Positions 16,205 to 25,973 are shown, numbered from the stretch's first letter. The stretch is DNA of 64,000 bases from JBMOPD01 sp049323615 (GCA_049323615.1 JBMOPD010000022.1:1-64000), one strand, 5' to 3'. Notes: generated by a model from the letters alone, not told the origin. Translations and numbers: made by a program.

Positions 16205-17386
16205 GTGAAGGAAGCCGTAATAGTCAGCGGTGCGCGCACCGCCATCGCCAAGGAAAGAGGCGCTTTGGCCCATCTATCCCCGGACATCTACGCCGCCGAG
16301 GTGGTCAAGGAGGCCGTGAAAAGAAGCGGCCTGAAGGACCCGGAGGCCATTGACGAGGTAATTTTCGGGCACTGCCTGGGAGCCCAGTTCGGCTGCATGG
16401 CCAGGGTGGTCGTCTTAAGGGCCGGCCTGCCCATGTCCATCCCCGCCCTCAACATAGACAGGCAGTGCGGCTCCGGCTCCACCGCCATAAACCTGGCGGC
16501 CACCCAGATATGGGCCGGCGTCGGCGATATATACGTGGCCGGCGGGGTGGACAGCATGACCCGCATACCCTATATCATGGAAAGGCCCAGCGAACCGTTT
16601 TCGAGGATGCCGCCCATGTTTGTCCGGCAGGCCCTGTCCATTCCCGAGATCGGCGACCCGCCCATGGGCATCACGGCTGAAAACGTGGTGGCCAAGTACG
16701 GCATCAGCCGGGAAGAACAGGACGAGTTCGGGTATTTGAGCCAGGTTAAAGCCGAAAGGGCCATCAAGGAAGGGCGCTTCAAGGAGCAGATTGTGCCCAT
16801 CGTCATTCCGCAGAAGAAGGGCGACCCGGTGGTATTCGACACCGACGAGCACCCCCGCTTCGGCACCACCCTGGAGGCGCTGGCCAAGCTGCGCCCGGCC
16901 TTCAAAAAGGACGGATCGGTAACCGCCGGCAATTCGTCGGGCATCAACGACGGGGCCGGGGCCGTAGTGGTGATGAGCAGGGACAAGGCTGAGGAACTGG
17001 GCGCCGTACCGATGGCCAGGGTGGTTTCCATCGGGTACGGCGGGGTGGACCCCAACATCATGGGCATGGGCCCGGTGCCGGCGGTGCGCAAGGCCCTGGC
17101 CAGGGCAGGCATGACGATCGACCAGATTGACGTCATCGAACTTAACGAGGCCTTCGCTTCCCAGTCCATCGCCTGCTGCAACGAGCTGGGCATCAACTGG
17201 CGGGACATGGAAAAGTTCAACCCCAACGGCGGGGCCATCGCCCTGGGGCACCCCATTGCCGGCTCCCTGGCCATACTTACCGTCAAGGCCATTTACGAGC
17301 TGAAGCGGACCGGCAAGAGGTTCGCCCTCATCTCGGCCTGCTGCGGCGGCGGCCAGGGCGTGGCCACCATCATAGAAAATGTTTAA
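16205..17386 (+). CDS. Acetyl-CoA C-acetyltransferase (thiolase)
   Basis: A 393-residue thiolase, the usual length. Both catalytic cysteines are present (DRQCGSGSTA near residue 89 and CCGGGQG near 380), as are the His of GHPIAGS and the NEAFA loop. It cleaves 3-oxoacyl-CoA (acetoacetyl-CoA) with CoA, completing the sequence begun by the two preceding genes. The GTG start follows GGAGGTGAACA. A strong terminator ends the operon. Confidence 0.93.
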   Translation: MKEAVIVSGARTAIAKERGALAHLSPDIYAAEVVKEAVKRSGLKDPEAIDEVIFGHCLGAQFGCMARVVVLRAGLPMSIPALNIDRQCGSGSTAINLAATQIWAGVGDIYVAGGVDSMTRIPYIMERPSEPFSRMPPMFVRQALSIPEIGDPPMGITAENVVAKYGISREEQDEFGYLSQVKAERAIKEGRFKEQIVPIVIPQKKGDPVVFDTDEHPRFGTTLEALAKLRPAFKKDGSVTAGNSSGINDGAGAVVVMSRDKAEELGAVPMARVVSIGYGGVDPNIMGMGPVPAVRKALARAGMTIDQIDVIELNEAFASQSIACCNELGINWRDMEKFNPNGGAIALGHPIAGSLAILTVKAIYELKRTGKRFALISACCGGGQGVATIIENV

Positions 17387-17402
17387 TCCTTGAATATTAT
17401 TC

Positions 17403-17429
17403 AAGGGGCGGGTACCTTACCCGCCCCTC
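17403..17429. terminator. Terminator of the beta-oxidation operon
   Basis: AGGGGCGGGTA, loop CC, TACCCGCCCCT with a short T-containing tail. It lies between two convergent genes and could serve both. Confidence 0.65.
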
Positions 17430-17445
17430 TTATGTCTGTTTCCGG

Positions 17446-17901
17446 TCAGTTCACACCAATGCCGAATTTCTCGCATAGCTCCTCCCACAGCCGGGGAAAC
17501 CTCTTTTTCACGTCAAAGGGCTTGCCGGTATCGTCCACGTAAGCGTGAACCGTCCTGCCCTCCACCGCCACTTCCCCGTCCTCATGCCTGGTTATTTTAT
17601 ACTCAAAGGTCATGCGGGCCCTTTCCAGTTTGGCCAGCCTGGTATGAAGGGTAAACCCCTCCTCCAGTTTCAGGGCCCTGCGGTAGCGGCAGTATGCCTC
17701 GACGGCCGCCATGTTGATTCCCTGCCCGTGAAAGTAAGAAGAGTACGGCATGTTGACCTGTTTCAACAAAGCCACCCGGCCGTCTGAAAACCAGTCAAAG
17801 TATTTGACATAGTAGACTATTCCGGCGGCGTCCACATCTCCCCAGCCCACCTCCAAATCCAGCCGGCAGACGGCATTACCCCCGTCAGCAAGGAAAACCA
17901 T
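17446..17901 (-). CDS. YbgC/4HBT-type acyl-CoA thioesterase
   Basis: A 151-residue hotdog-fold protein: CRLDLEVGWGDVDAAGIVYY carries the Asp of the 4-hydroxybenzoyl-CoA thioesterase family, followed by the YFDWFSDGR helix. It hydrolyses an acyl-CoA; the substrate is unknown. The ATG at 17901, 10 bases after GGGGGGTG, is chosen rather than an upstream ATG whose extra 32 residues are encoded by a heptamer repeat tract. It is convergent with the beta-oxidation operon. Confidence 0.8.
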   Translation of the reverse strand: MVFLADGGNAVCRLDLEVGWGDVDAAGIVYYVKYFDWFSDGRVALLKQVNMPYSSYFHGQGINMAAVEAYCRYRRALKLEEGFTLHTRLAKLERARMTFEYKITRHEDGEVAVEGRTVHAYVDDTGKPFDVKKRFPRLWEELCEKFGIGVN

Positions 17902-17950
17902 ATAAAAATAACACCCCCCGTTGTATAACTTATCCTGAAAAGCTTCCGGG

Positions 17951-17985
17951 TCAGAATACGGAAGCCAGAATCCAGACTCCAGAAT
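17951..17985. repeat. 7-bp repeat tract (five units)
   Basis: TCAGAAT, ACGGAAG, CCAGAAT, CCAGACT, CCAGAAT in register, just upstream of the thioesterase start. Same phasing and related sequence to the tract at 60752. Confidence 0.65.
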
Positions 17986-18152
17986 ATAAAAAACCAATCA
18001 TCAAGGGAAATCCGGGTTGGTCAGGAGCCCGGTAATTATATCTATTATTTGCATTCGGGAGTAAATCCTTCCTCCGGCCTTCCGGCGGGAGGGGATTTTT
18101 TAATATAATAGATTAAAACTATTGAATATCCTAAAATACCGGAGGCGGGATT

Positions 18153-19301
18153 ATGTATGTAATAGAAGGCAATCGCCTGAAAATACTGTGCTGGGCGGAT
18201 CAAATCGAGGACGAGGCCCTGGCCCAGGCCCGGAACCTGGCCTCCCTTCCCTTTGCATGCCGCCACGTGGCCCTGATGCCCGACGTCCACAGCGGGTACG
18301 GGATGCCCATCGGCGGCGTTCTGGCCACCAGGGATGTAATCGTCCCCAATGCCGTGGGGGTCGATATCGGCTGCGGCATGCGGGCGGTAAAGCTTCCGGC
18401 GCCGGCCGGCGAAGTGTATAAAAAAAGAGACGCCTTGCTGAACGATATTCAGCGCAGCATCCCCACCGGCTTTAACTGGCACAAGACGCCGCAGGACCAT
18501 CCCCTGTTTAAAACCGTGCCGGACTTCCCGGTCATCCGGGCGGAGCTTGACAATGCCAGGCGTCAGCTGGGCACCCTGGGGGGCGGAAACCACTTTATAG
18601 AGCTGCAGAAAGACGAAAATAACGGGGCGTGGGTGATGATCCATTCCGGTTCACGGAACCTGGGCAAGAAGACCTGCGACGAATACAACAGGCTGGCCCG
18701 GGAAAAAAACTACTACAACCTGCCGGACTCCTGGCAGCTCTGGGGACTGCCGGCGGACTCCAGGCCGGGCAGGGAATATTTAAGCGCCATGCGGTTCTGC
18801 CTGGACTTCGCCAGGGCCAACCGCGAGCACATGATGAAAATTGTACTGGGTATAATGGAAAGACACCTTAAGATTGAAACGGGCGGGCCGGGTCAGATAG
18901 ATGTTCACCACAACTATGCCGCCGTGGAGAGGCACGGCAGGGAGGAATTCATCATTCACCGCAAGGGCGCGGTGAGGGCCGAGGGCACCGTAATCATACC
19001 CGGCTCAATGGGCACCCCCAGCTATATATGCAGGGGCCTGCAAAATCCGGACTCGTTCATATCGTGCTCGCACGGCGCCGGAAGGATCATGGGAAGAAAC
19101 GCCGCCAGAAAGAAATACAGCATAGAATCGGTGATAAAAGAGATGCGGGACCTGGACATAAGCCTGTACAAGGCAAACAAAAAGGATGTTGCCGAGGAAT
19201 GCAGCGCCGCATATAAAGACATCTCCAGCGTGATGTCCCAGCAGCGGGACCTGGTGGAGATACTGCTGGAATTAAAGCCCATGGGGGTGGTCAAGGGCTA
19301 G
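18153..19301 (+). CDS. rtcB: RtcB-family RNA ligase
   Basis: A 382-residue protein with the RtcB signature set: MPDVHSGYGMPIGGV, AVGVDIGCGM (metal Cys), GTLGGGNHFIEL (metal His), MIHSGSRNLGK, VHHNYA, RAEGTVIIPGSMGTPSYI and SCSHGAGR with the His that is guanylylated. It joins 3'-phosphate or 2',3'-cyclic phosphate RNA ends to 5'-OH ends using GTP and Mn2+. It is shorter than the roughly 480-residue archaeal and animal forms, as in many bacterial paralogues. The ATG follows GGAGGCGGGATT. No archease or RtcR gene is adjacent. Confidence 0.88.
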   Translation: MYVIEGNRLKILCWADQIEDEALAQARNLASLPFACRHVALMPDVHSGYGMPIGGVLATRDVIVPNAVGVDIGCGMRAVKLPAPAGEVYKKRDALLNDIQRSIPTGFNWHKTPQDHPLFKTVPDFPVIRAELDNARRQLGTLGGGNHFIELQKDENNGAWVMIHSGSRNLGKKTCDEYNRLAREKNYYNLPDSWQLWGLPADSRPGREYLSAMRFCLDFARANREHMMKIVLGIMERHLKIETGGPGQIDVHHNYAAVERHGREEFIIHRKGAVRAEGTVIIPGSMGTPSYICRGLQNPDSFISCSHGAGRIMGRNAARKKYSIESVIKEMRDLDISLYKANKKDVAEECSAAYKDISSVMSQQRDLVEILLELKPMGVVKG

Positions 19302-19312
19302 CTGACAGTTTC

Positions 19313-21268
19313 TTACAGCGCCCGGGTGGCTTTTTTCTCCCGGCCCAGGCGCAGGCGCTGGATAAGGCAGGCCGCGATCAAAAGGCTCAGACCGGCCAGG
19401 TCGGTAAGCATCCTGGGGTCAATCAGCATAAGCCCGCCGGCGAAAAAGACGACCCTCTCCAGCCGGGTGGCAAAGGTAACCAGGTAGCCGGAAACCGCGG
19501 CCCCCACACCAATCATGCCGATTACCGACGTGCAGATCATGTGCAGAACACCCAAAGGGGTGGCGTTTATCAAAAGAAGAGACGGCGAGAGGACGAAGAT
19601 GTATGGAACCAGGAAGGCCGCAATGGCCAGTTTGGAGGCCTGGATCCCGGTCAGCAGGGGGTTGCCCCGGGCAATCCCGGCACCGGCGTAGGCGGCCAGG
19701 GCCACCGGCGGCGTCACGTCGGCAATAATCCCGAAGTAAAAGACAAACATGTGGGCCGCCAGCACCGGCACACCCATCTGGATCACCGCCGGGGCGGCGA
19801 TGGTGGATGTAATCACGTAGTTGGCCGTTGTCGGCACCCCCATGCCCAGGATTATGGACGTAATCATGGTGAAAAACAGAGTGGGCAAAAGAAAGCCGTG
19901 GGCCAGGTCGATCAGGGACGAGGCCAGCTTCAGTCCGAGCCCGGTTTTGGTGATCACACCGATAATGATACCGGCGGTGGCACAGGCGATGATCACACCC
20001 AAGGCCCCCCGCGCCCCCTGTTCCAGCCCCCCGATGATGCCGCCCAGCGAAAGCCTGGTGTCTTTCCGCAGGTACGAGGCGGCCACGGCCAGGTAAATGG
20101 CCCACAGGGCCGCCAGCATGGGCGTTTTGCCTTCCACCAGGAGGTAGATGATGGCTATCAGCGGAATGAGCAGGTGACCGCGCTTAAGCATTAACTTTCC
20201 GATCCTCGGCAGCTGGTCCCGGGGAATGCCCCGCAGGCCCTGTTTCCTCGCTTCCAGGTGCACACCAATCCAGATCCCGGTAAAGTACAGTATTGCGGGA
20301 ATTAAAGCGGCTTTTATAATGGTCACGTACGGCACATTGATAAATTCAGTCATAAGAAAGGCCGCCGCCCCCATGATGGGAGGCATCAGCTGTCCCCCGG
20401 TGGAGGCCGCCGCCTCCACGGCGCCGGCGAACTCGGGCCTGTAGCCGAGGCTTTTCATCATCGGAATGGTAAAGCTGCCGGACCCCACGGTGTTGGCCAC
20501 CGAACTGCCGGAAACCGTCCCTTCCAGGGCGCTGGAGAGAACGGCCACCTTTGCCGGCCCGCCGGCGGCCCAGCCGGCAACAGCATTGGCCAGATCGATA
20601 AAAAACTGCCCCATCCCGGTCCTGTCCAAAAAGGCGGCAAACAGGATGAACAGAAAGATAAAAGTCGCCGAAACCCCCAGGGGGATACCGAACACCCCTT
20701 CGGTGGTGAAATAAAGGTGCCCCACCAGGTGCTCCAGGTCCACTCCCTGGTGGGCGAAGATGCCCGGAATATAAGGCCCGGCAAAGGCATAAACCAAAAA
20801 TACGGAAGCCACGATGACAATGGGCCAGCCCACCACCCGCCGGGCGGCCTCCAGGACGAAAAACACCCCCAGGGTGCCCACCACTATGTCCGTGGGAGAC
20901 ATGACGCCGGCTCTCATCACCAGCTCTTGGTAAAATTTAACAATATAAAGTGGGGACGCGGCCGCCAGCACCGCCAGAATGGCGTCAAACCAGTGCAGCC
21001 TGTTGCGCGGCCAGCTGCGCCGGGTGGGATACAGAAGGTAGACCAGGGCCATGGCGAAGGACAGGTGGACGGCGCGCTGAAGGTGGGCGTCCAGGGTCCC
21101 GAAATTGGCCGTGTACAGCTGGAATACCGAAAAGGCCACGGCAATGGCCGCCACCACGCGGGCGATAAGGCCCTTAAGGCGCCGGTAGTCCGATTCCCGG
21201 TCGTATTTGGCCAACAACCCTTCTACATCAACTGATTCCTGGCTTTGAGAAGCGATCCGGTCAGTCAA
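19313..21268 (-). CDS. TRAP transporter fused permease (DctQM type)
   Basis: A 651-residue membrane protein fusing the small 4-helix subunit (roughly residues 35-180) with the large 12-helix permease (roughly 190-640). The permease core has FILFAAFLDRTGMGQFF, SSVANTVGSGSFTIPMMKSLGY and LGMGVPTTANYV. This architecture (TIGR02123) is the partner of TAXI-type binding proteins. It overlaps the DUF1850 gene by 4 bases and belongs to one operon with the TAXI protein. It imports an organic acid or similar solute with Na+ or H+. Confidence 0.88.
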   Translation of the reverse strand: MTDRIASQSQESVDVEGLLAKYDRESDYRRLKGLIARVVAAIAVAFSVFQLYTANFGTLDAHLQRAVHLSFAMALVYLLYPTRRSWPRNRLHWFDAILAVLAAASPLYIVKFYQELVMRAGVMSPTDIVVGTLGVFFVLEAARRVVGWPIVIVASVFLVYAFAGPYIPGIFAHQGVDLEHLVGHLYFTTEGVFGIPLGVSATFIFLFILFAAFLDRTGMGQFFIDLANAVAGWAAGGPAKVAVLSSALEGTVSGSSVANTVGSGSFTIPMMKSLGYRPEFAGAVEAAASTGGQLMPPIMGAAAFLMTEFINVPYVTIIKAALIPAILYFTGIWIGVHLEARKQGLRGIPRDQLPRIGKLMLKRGHLLIPLIAIIYLLVEGKTPMLAALWAIYLAVAASYLRKDTRLSLGGIIGGLEQGARGALGVIIACATAGIIIGVITKTGLGLKLASSLIDLAHGFLLPTLFFTMITSIILGMGVPTTANYVITSTIAAPAVIQMGVPVLAAHMFVFYFGIIADVTPPVALAAYAGAGIARGNPLLTGIQASKLAIAAFLVPYIFVLSPSLLLINATPLGVLHMICTSVIGMIGVGAAVSGYLVTFATRLERVVFFAGGLMLIDPRMLTDLAGLSLLIAACLIQRLRLGREKKATRAL

Positions 21269-21792
21269 GCAGTTCCCCCCTCATGCGCAAATTTCTGCCA
21301 CAAAAACGATCCGAGGCGGTAGCGGATTACCCGGATGCGAATTAAATCCCCGGACGCAAAATAACGGTTAAGATCATACTTTTTATCCCGGTAGATTACG
21401 GCCTGCCCGGCTATTGAAGTCACCTGCAGGTTTATCTCACTGAAGCGCCGGTCCAGGCCCGTGAGCATAAACCGGCCCCGGTCGTTAACCAGCCGGCCCT
21501 CACCAGGCAAAAAAGGAATTCCCACTCCCAAAGACTGGTAGATGGTGGAAGTAAGCACCAGCTGATCGCCGGAACCCAGAGAAAAATTTTCCCATACCGG
21601 GGTTTTGTGCACCGAGTGAACATAGTAAAGGCTGAAGGTTTTATTTACTACCAGGGGCAGGTAAAGGACGGAATTATTTTCCTGGCCGGCCACAACTAAA
21701 AAAGGCAGCCGAACCAGGAACAAAGACGCCACTACGATAAACAAAAATCCCGCCACGACAGCCCGGGTTCGGCGCCTGACTTTGATTTTCAT
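21265..21792 (-). CDS. DUF1850 protein of the TRAP operon
   Basis: A 175-residue protein with an N-terminal membrane anchor (about residues 11-33) and an extracytoplasmic domain. The central YYVHSVHKTPVWENF segment and the YQSLGVGIPF region fit DUF1850, a family found almost only between TAXI binding proteins and fused TRAP permeases. Its role is unknown, presumably a transport accessory. The start follows a plausible ribosome site and its 3' end overlaps the permease start. Confidence 0.75.
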   Translation of the reverse strand: MKIKVRRRTRAVVAGFLFIVVASLFLVRLPFLVVAGQENNSVLYLPLVVNKTFSLYYVHSVHKTPVWENFSLGSGDQLVLTSTIYQSLGVGIPFLPGEGRLVNDRGRFMLTGLDRRFSEINLQVTSIAGQAVIYRDKKYDLNRYFASGDLIRIRVIRYRLGSFLWQKFAHEGGTA

Positions 21793-21846
21793 AAGAAGCC
21801 GGACCCCGGTTCAAACGGGGCCCGGCCACCTCCCATAAACTTTCGG

Positions 21847-22836
21847 CTATTCTTTGAAGAATTTTTCGGCCCCCGGGTGAAGCGGTACAGACATTCCGTC
21901 CTTGGCCGATTCCTTGGTAATCATCTTGCCCACGGCATGGGCCGCCTTGATCCTGTCCAGGTTGCTGTAAATGGCCTTGGTGATGTCGTAAGCCATCTGG
22001 GCGTCCATCTTGTCGGTGACAACCAGCATGGCCTTCACGGCCAGGGCAGTCACTTCCTTATCCTGATTGGGATAAGTACCGGCCGGAATGGTTACTTTGG
22101 TATAGAATGGGTACTTCTTGATCAGCTTGTCGGCAGCGTCGGCCGACACCGGAATCAACACAACTTTATGCTGCGCCGCGATGTCCTGAATGGCCGCCGT
22201 CGGGAAGCCGGCCGTTACGAAGGCCGCGTCGATATTGCCGTCCTTAAGGTTGTTGGCCGCCTCTGCAAAGGACAGGTACTGGGCCTTGATATCGTTGTAT
22301 GTGATTTCATAAGCTTCCAGGATCTGCCGGGCGTTGGCCTCGGTGCCGCTTCCTGCGGCGCCCACCGCCACCCGCTTACCTTTCAGGTCTTTTATGTCTT
22401 TAATCTTGGTTTTATCCAGGGTGACGATCTGCACCGTTTCGGGATACAGGGTGGCCAGGCCCTTTAACCCGTCAACCTTTTTGTCCTTGAACATTTCGGC
22501 TCCGTTGGCCGCGTAGTATGTAATGTCGTTCTGCACAAAGGCCACCTGGGCGCTGCCGTCCTTCAGGGCATTTATATTGGCCACCGAAGCCCCGGTACTC
22601 TGGGCAGTGGCGTTGACACCATTTATGTTCTTGTTCAGGATCTCCGCAATGGCGCCGCCCAGCGGATAGTACACGCCCGCCGTGCCGCCGGTGGCAATGT
22701 TAACGAATTTTTTATCCGCCGGTTTTTGATCGGCTTTTTTCTGGTCCTCCGCCGGCTTGGAGCCGCAGCCGGCCACCGCCAGCAGCATGGCCGCCAAAGC
22801 CAATGCCATGAAACTCCGCCGCATAAATTTTAACAC
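21847..22836 (-). CDS. TAXI-type TRAP solute-binding lipoprotein
   Basis: A 329-residue binding protein. The lipoprotein signal ends LLAVAGC, followed by a charged linker of about 20 residues. The mature domain starts FVNIATGGTAGVYYPLGGAIAE and contains VAFVQNDITYYA and GSGTEANARQILEAY, the TAXI (TRAP-associated extracytoplasmic immunogenic) signature. Ligands in this family are often glutamate or other dicarboxylates, but this one cannot be assigned. The GTG start follows GGGGGGATT. It is the first transport gene of the operon. Confidence 0.9.
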   Translation of the reverse strand: MLKFMRRSFMALALAAMLLAVAGCGSKPAEDQKKADQKPADKKFVNIATGGTAGVYYPLGGAIAEILNKNINGVNATAQSTGASVANINALKDGSAQVAFVQNDITYYAANGAEMFKDKKVDGLKGLATLYPETVQIVTLDKTKIKDIKDLKGKRVAVGAAGSGTEANARQILEAYEITYNDIKAQYLSFAEAANNLKDGNIDAAFVTAGFPTAAIQDIAAQHKVVLIPVSADAADKLIKKYPFYTKVTIPAGTYPNQDKEVTALAVKAMLVVTDKMDAQMAYDITKAIYSNLDRIKAAHAVGKMITKESAKDGMSVPLHPGAEKFFKE

Positions 22837-22939
22837 CGCAATCCCCCCGTTTTTTTATTATTTATATGGTTGTACACACCTGGATAATACCAAAATTACT
22901 CAATCACAGTCAAGACCGCACGAAACCGGGGAATAAAGC

Positions 22940-23932
22940 TTAAACCGGTTGTCCGAAACGGGCCCGGACCAGGTCCAGCATGGTATGCAGCCCGGGTTCC
23001 AGGGTTCCCAGGCCGTGAATGGCATTGATCACCACCGAGGCCGTAACCAGGTCGCCGTGCAAGCCCCCCTTAATCTCCATGGTCAGCGGCGGATACCCGT
23101 CTATGGCCACCCGGTCCACGCTCCGGCCGTCCACCACCATGGTCAGGTCCAGGGTGATCTTCTCACCGGAGCCATTTACGTAGCCCCTGGCCACCTGGTG
23201 AATCCCGGCCACCACGCCGGGTTCCACCGGGACGTAGCTGCTGGTCAACCGCACCGGGCTGATGACCGGATCGATGGTCTCCTCCACCCGGTCCAGCCGC
23301 CAGCCCAGGCCGGCGGCAATCATGCCGACGGATTCGGGCAGCCCCACGTGTTTAATCCAACCTTCCTCTACGCCGGCCTTAAACTTCTCCGGGGTAAGCC
23401 CCACTCCCACTTTTTTCTGCAGGGGCTCCCGGCGTTTCGCCGCGTCCACCACCCGCTCCACCTTTACCGAGGAAACCTCCTGGGCGGCGGTGGAAAAGCA
23501 CAGGGGCAGGATATCCATCACGAAACCGGGATTGACACCGGTTCCCAGCAGGCGCCCGCCGTGCTGTCTGGCCACCCCGTCCAGAGCCGCCGCTTCCTCC
23601 GGGTGAGCCAGGTAGGGATAACTGAGTTCTTCGCAGGTGGAAACAACGGTGCAGCCTGCCTTCAACAAATCGGTCAACTGCGGCAGGACCGCCTTTAAAG
23701 ACGAGCCGGTGGTGTGGATCACCACCACTTTGCCGGTTTTTGCCAGAAGCCGGATAGGGTCGCCGGTTACGGTAACCCCCAGCTTTTCCCCCAAGCCGAT
23801 GACATCTCCCATATCCCGGCCCACCTTGGCCGGGTCTTTGTCCACCGCTCCCACGTAACGCAGTCCCCGCTTTAACCCCAGCAGGGCAATCTTACTGCCG
23901 ACGGGACCAAGCCCGTACTGTACCGCCTCCAT
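22940..23932 (-). CDS. DapB-fold dehydrogenase, 2,4-diaminopentanoate dehydrogenase-like
   Basis: A 330-residue NAD(P)-dependent enzyme: VQYGLGPVGSKIALLGLKRG is the Rossmann motif, and the region STCEELSYPY, GTGVNPGFVMDILPL and a long C-terminal domain resemble Ord (2,4-diaminopentanoate dehydrogenase) and dihydrodipicolinate-reductase relatives. The other ornithine-degradation genes are absent here, so the substrate is likely a different amino or imino acid. It lies 103 bases ahead of the TAXI-TRAP genes on the same strand; the transporter may bring in its substrate. The ATG follows GGAGGAAAAA. Confidence 0.65.
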   Translation of the reverse strand: MEAVQYGLGPVGSKIALLGLKRGLRYVGAVDKDPAKVGRDMGDVIGLGEKLGVTVTGDPIRLLAKTGKVVVIHTTGSSLKAVLPQLTDLLKAGCTVVSTCEELSYPYLAHPEEAAALDGVARQHGGRLLGTGVNPGFVMDILPLCFSTAAQEVSSVKVERVVDAAKRREPLQKKVGVGLTPEKFKAGVEEGWIKHVGLPESVGMIAAGLGWRLDRVEETIDPVISPVRLTSSYVPVEPGVVAGIHQVARGYVNGSGEKITLDLTMVVDGRSVDRVAIDGYPPLTMEIKGGLHGDLVTASVVINAIHGLGTLEPGLHTMLDLVRARFGQPV

Positions 23933-24055
23933 TTTTTCCTCCTTTTTGTTAATTTGTCTAATGGTGTAATGCCTGTGGCGATAATATCAATTACACCGCC
24001 GGGCGTCAAGGGGGGGTTGAAAAATAAAGTTTGCCGCTGCCGCTTGATGACAGGC

Positions 24056-24090
24056 AAAAGGCGCCTCCCGGAAAGGAAGCGCCTTTTTTG
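24056..24090. terminator. Bidirectional terminator after cstA
   Basis: AAAAGGCGC.TCC, loop CGGAAA, GGA.GCGCCTTTTTT, with A and T runs on both sides. It ends the minus-strand cstA transcript before the next gene on that strand. Confidence 0.75.
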
Positions 24091-24098
24091 ACTTTTGG

Positions 24099-25847
24099 CT
24101 ACGTGGTGGTGGAAACAGTGGCCGGCGACTTTTTGTAATCAATGTATTTCTTGATTGACAGTATAATTACCCCCGCTGCCAGGACCATTAAAGCCAGGTC
24201 GGTTATTACCAGCGGGATGTTGTTGGCGGGCAGGTACTTGGTCAGCAGCAGCTTATAGAGGGCCGTGATGGTGGTGGCCATCATGAATACGGCCGGCAGC
24301 ACGGTGAACCAGCTGGGCTTGCCCCGGTACAAGAGCCACATGGACACCGCAATAAGGGCCAGGCCGGAAAGAAGCTGGTTAGCCGAGCCGAAGATGGGCC
24401 AGATCACGGTATAGGCGTTGGAATAGCCGAGGTAGAGCATGATCAGCACGGACAGGCCGGAGTTGAACCAGAAGTTTTTCATGAAGGCCGGCACTTCTTT
24501 AAAGATAATGGACCACAGCTCCTCAAACAGGTAGCGGTTGAGGCGCACCGCGGTATCCAGGGTGGTGATGATAAATCCCTCGATCATCAATATGCCGAGG
24601 ATGGTGCCGATGAACATGGGAATGCCGATGGACTTTTCCATTATGCCCCCCATGCCTAGGGAAAAGCCCAGGATGGCGTTGGCCCCCTTGGCCGGCCAGA
24701 CGATATCCATGTAGTTCTGGAACGATATGCCGGTGGCCACGGCCACCAGCACCAGGGTAGCCAGCACGCCTTCCAGCACCATCCCGCCGTAACCGATCCT
24801 GCGGGTGTGGGACTCCTTGGACACCTGCTTGGAGGAGGTGCCGCCGGACACCAGGGAGTGGAAGCCGGATATGGCCCCGCAGGCCACTGTGATGAAAAGG
24901 AAGGGCCAGATCATGCCCATCTTTTTCATGCCTTCGGCCACGTTAAAGGCGGGGGCCTGGATGGTCAGCCCGCCGAAACCGCCCACAATGGCGCCCAGGA
25001 ACAGCAGGGCCAGCCCTATGTAGAGCAGGAACGAGTTGGTAAAGTCCCTGGGCTGCAGTATGGCCCACACCGGGATGCCGGCCGCAAAAAGAACGTATAC
25101 CGACAGAATAATCATCCAGGTCTTGGGATTTAACATTAACGGGTTTGAGATTCCAATCAATACCGAAATCACCCCCACAGCAAGAGCCAGAAGGGTGACA
25201 ATCCACACGCTAACCCCCCGGCGGTAGTAAAGGTAGCCCATTATGGGGGAGAAAAGGGTGATTATGATCACCGAGGTGGAGGCGATGCCGCCTATGACCA
25301 CATTTTCCACGCCTTTAACGTCAATTACCTTGAGGGAAGTGTGGGCGGTGTCCACCCCCAGCACCTTGGCCGGCACCAGGGAGGAGAGGGCGGTGGCGGT
25401 AAGCCCCAGGAAGGCTGCGGTAACCAGCACGATCATGAAAAGGGTAAAAAGTATGAACAGCACATAACCGGCCCGGCCCAGGGTGGTGGAAGCGATCTGG
25501 GCCACCGACTTGCCCTTCTCCCGCATGGAAACAAACAGCGTGGTATAGTCGTGAACCGCACCGAAAAATACGGTGCCCAGGAAGACCCAAAAAAGCGTGG
25601 GCATAAATCCGAAGGCTAAAGCCATGGTGGGGCCCAGAATCGGCCCGGCCCCGGCAATGGAAGAAAAATGGTGGGAAAACAGCACCATCGGATGGGCCGG
25701 GGCATAATCCCTGTCGTCTTTCATGGAGTGGGCGGGGGTGGGCCGGGAGTCGTCCTCACCCAGAACACCCTTGATATAGCCGCTGTAGAAGCGGAAGGCA
25801 AGATAAAAACCAATAAATACCAGAATCACTATAAGAGCTGTATTCAC
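24099..25847 (-). CDS. cstA: CstA-family carbon starvation / pyruvate transporter
   Basis: A 582-residue protein with about 16 membrane segments. It has the family opening RPTPAHSMKDDRDYAPAHP, FSHHFSSIAGAGPILGPT, VFFGAVHDYTTLFVSMREKG, and the central SGFHSLVSGGTSSKQ. CstA and BtsT relatives import pyruvate or small peptides when carbon is short. The GTG start has AAGGAGGG before it. It sits directly downstream of a LytS/LytT pair, the arrangement seen for pyruvate-responsive systems (BtsSR-BtsT), which suggests pyruvate as the cargo. Confidence 0.9.
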   Translation of the reverse strand: MNTALIVILVFIGFYLAFRFYSGYIKGVLGEDDSRPTPAHSMKDDRDYAPAHPMVLFSHHFSSIAGAGPILGPTMALAFGFMPTLFWVFLGTVFFGAVHDYTTLFVSMREKGKSVAQIASTTLGRAGYVLFILFTLFMIVLVTAAFLGLTATALSSLVPAKVLGVDTAHTSLKVIDVKGVENVVIGGIASTSVIIITLFSPIMGYLYYRRGVSVWIVTLLALAVGVISVLIGISNPLMLNPKTWMIILSVYVLFAAGIPVWAILQPRDFTNSFLLYIGLALLFLGAIVGGFGGLTIQAPAFNVAEGMKKMGMIWPFLFITVACGAISGFHSLVSGGTSSKQVSKESHTRRIGYGGMVLEGVLATLVLVAVATGISFQNYMDIVWPAKGANAILGFSLGMGGIMEKSIGIPMFIGTILGILMIEGFIITTLDTAVRLNRYLFEELWSIIFKEVPAFMKNFWFNSGLSVLIMLYLGYSNAYTVIWPIFGSANQLLSGLALIAVSMWLLYRGKPSWFTVLPAVFMMATTITALYKLLLTKYLPANNIPLVITDLALMVLAAGVIILSIKKYIDYKKSPATVSTTT

Positions 25848-25973
25848 CTGGTTCCCTCCTTTTTAATCATCTTGATATTTAATTTACATTTTTAAAAACG
25901 GGCCCGCCACCCTGTCCGTATAAAAGGTTCCTACCCGGACCCAAACTGGGATATTTGAGACCTGAAATGGAAC

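Noticed and set aside
18066..18102. Terminator-like GC hairpin before rtcB
   Set aside because: The stem (CCTTCCTCCGG / GGCGGGAGG) is imperfect and no plus-strand gene ends there, so no feature was listed.
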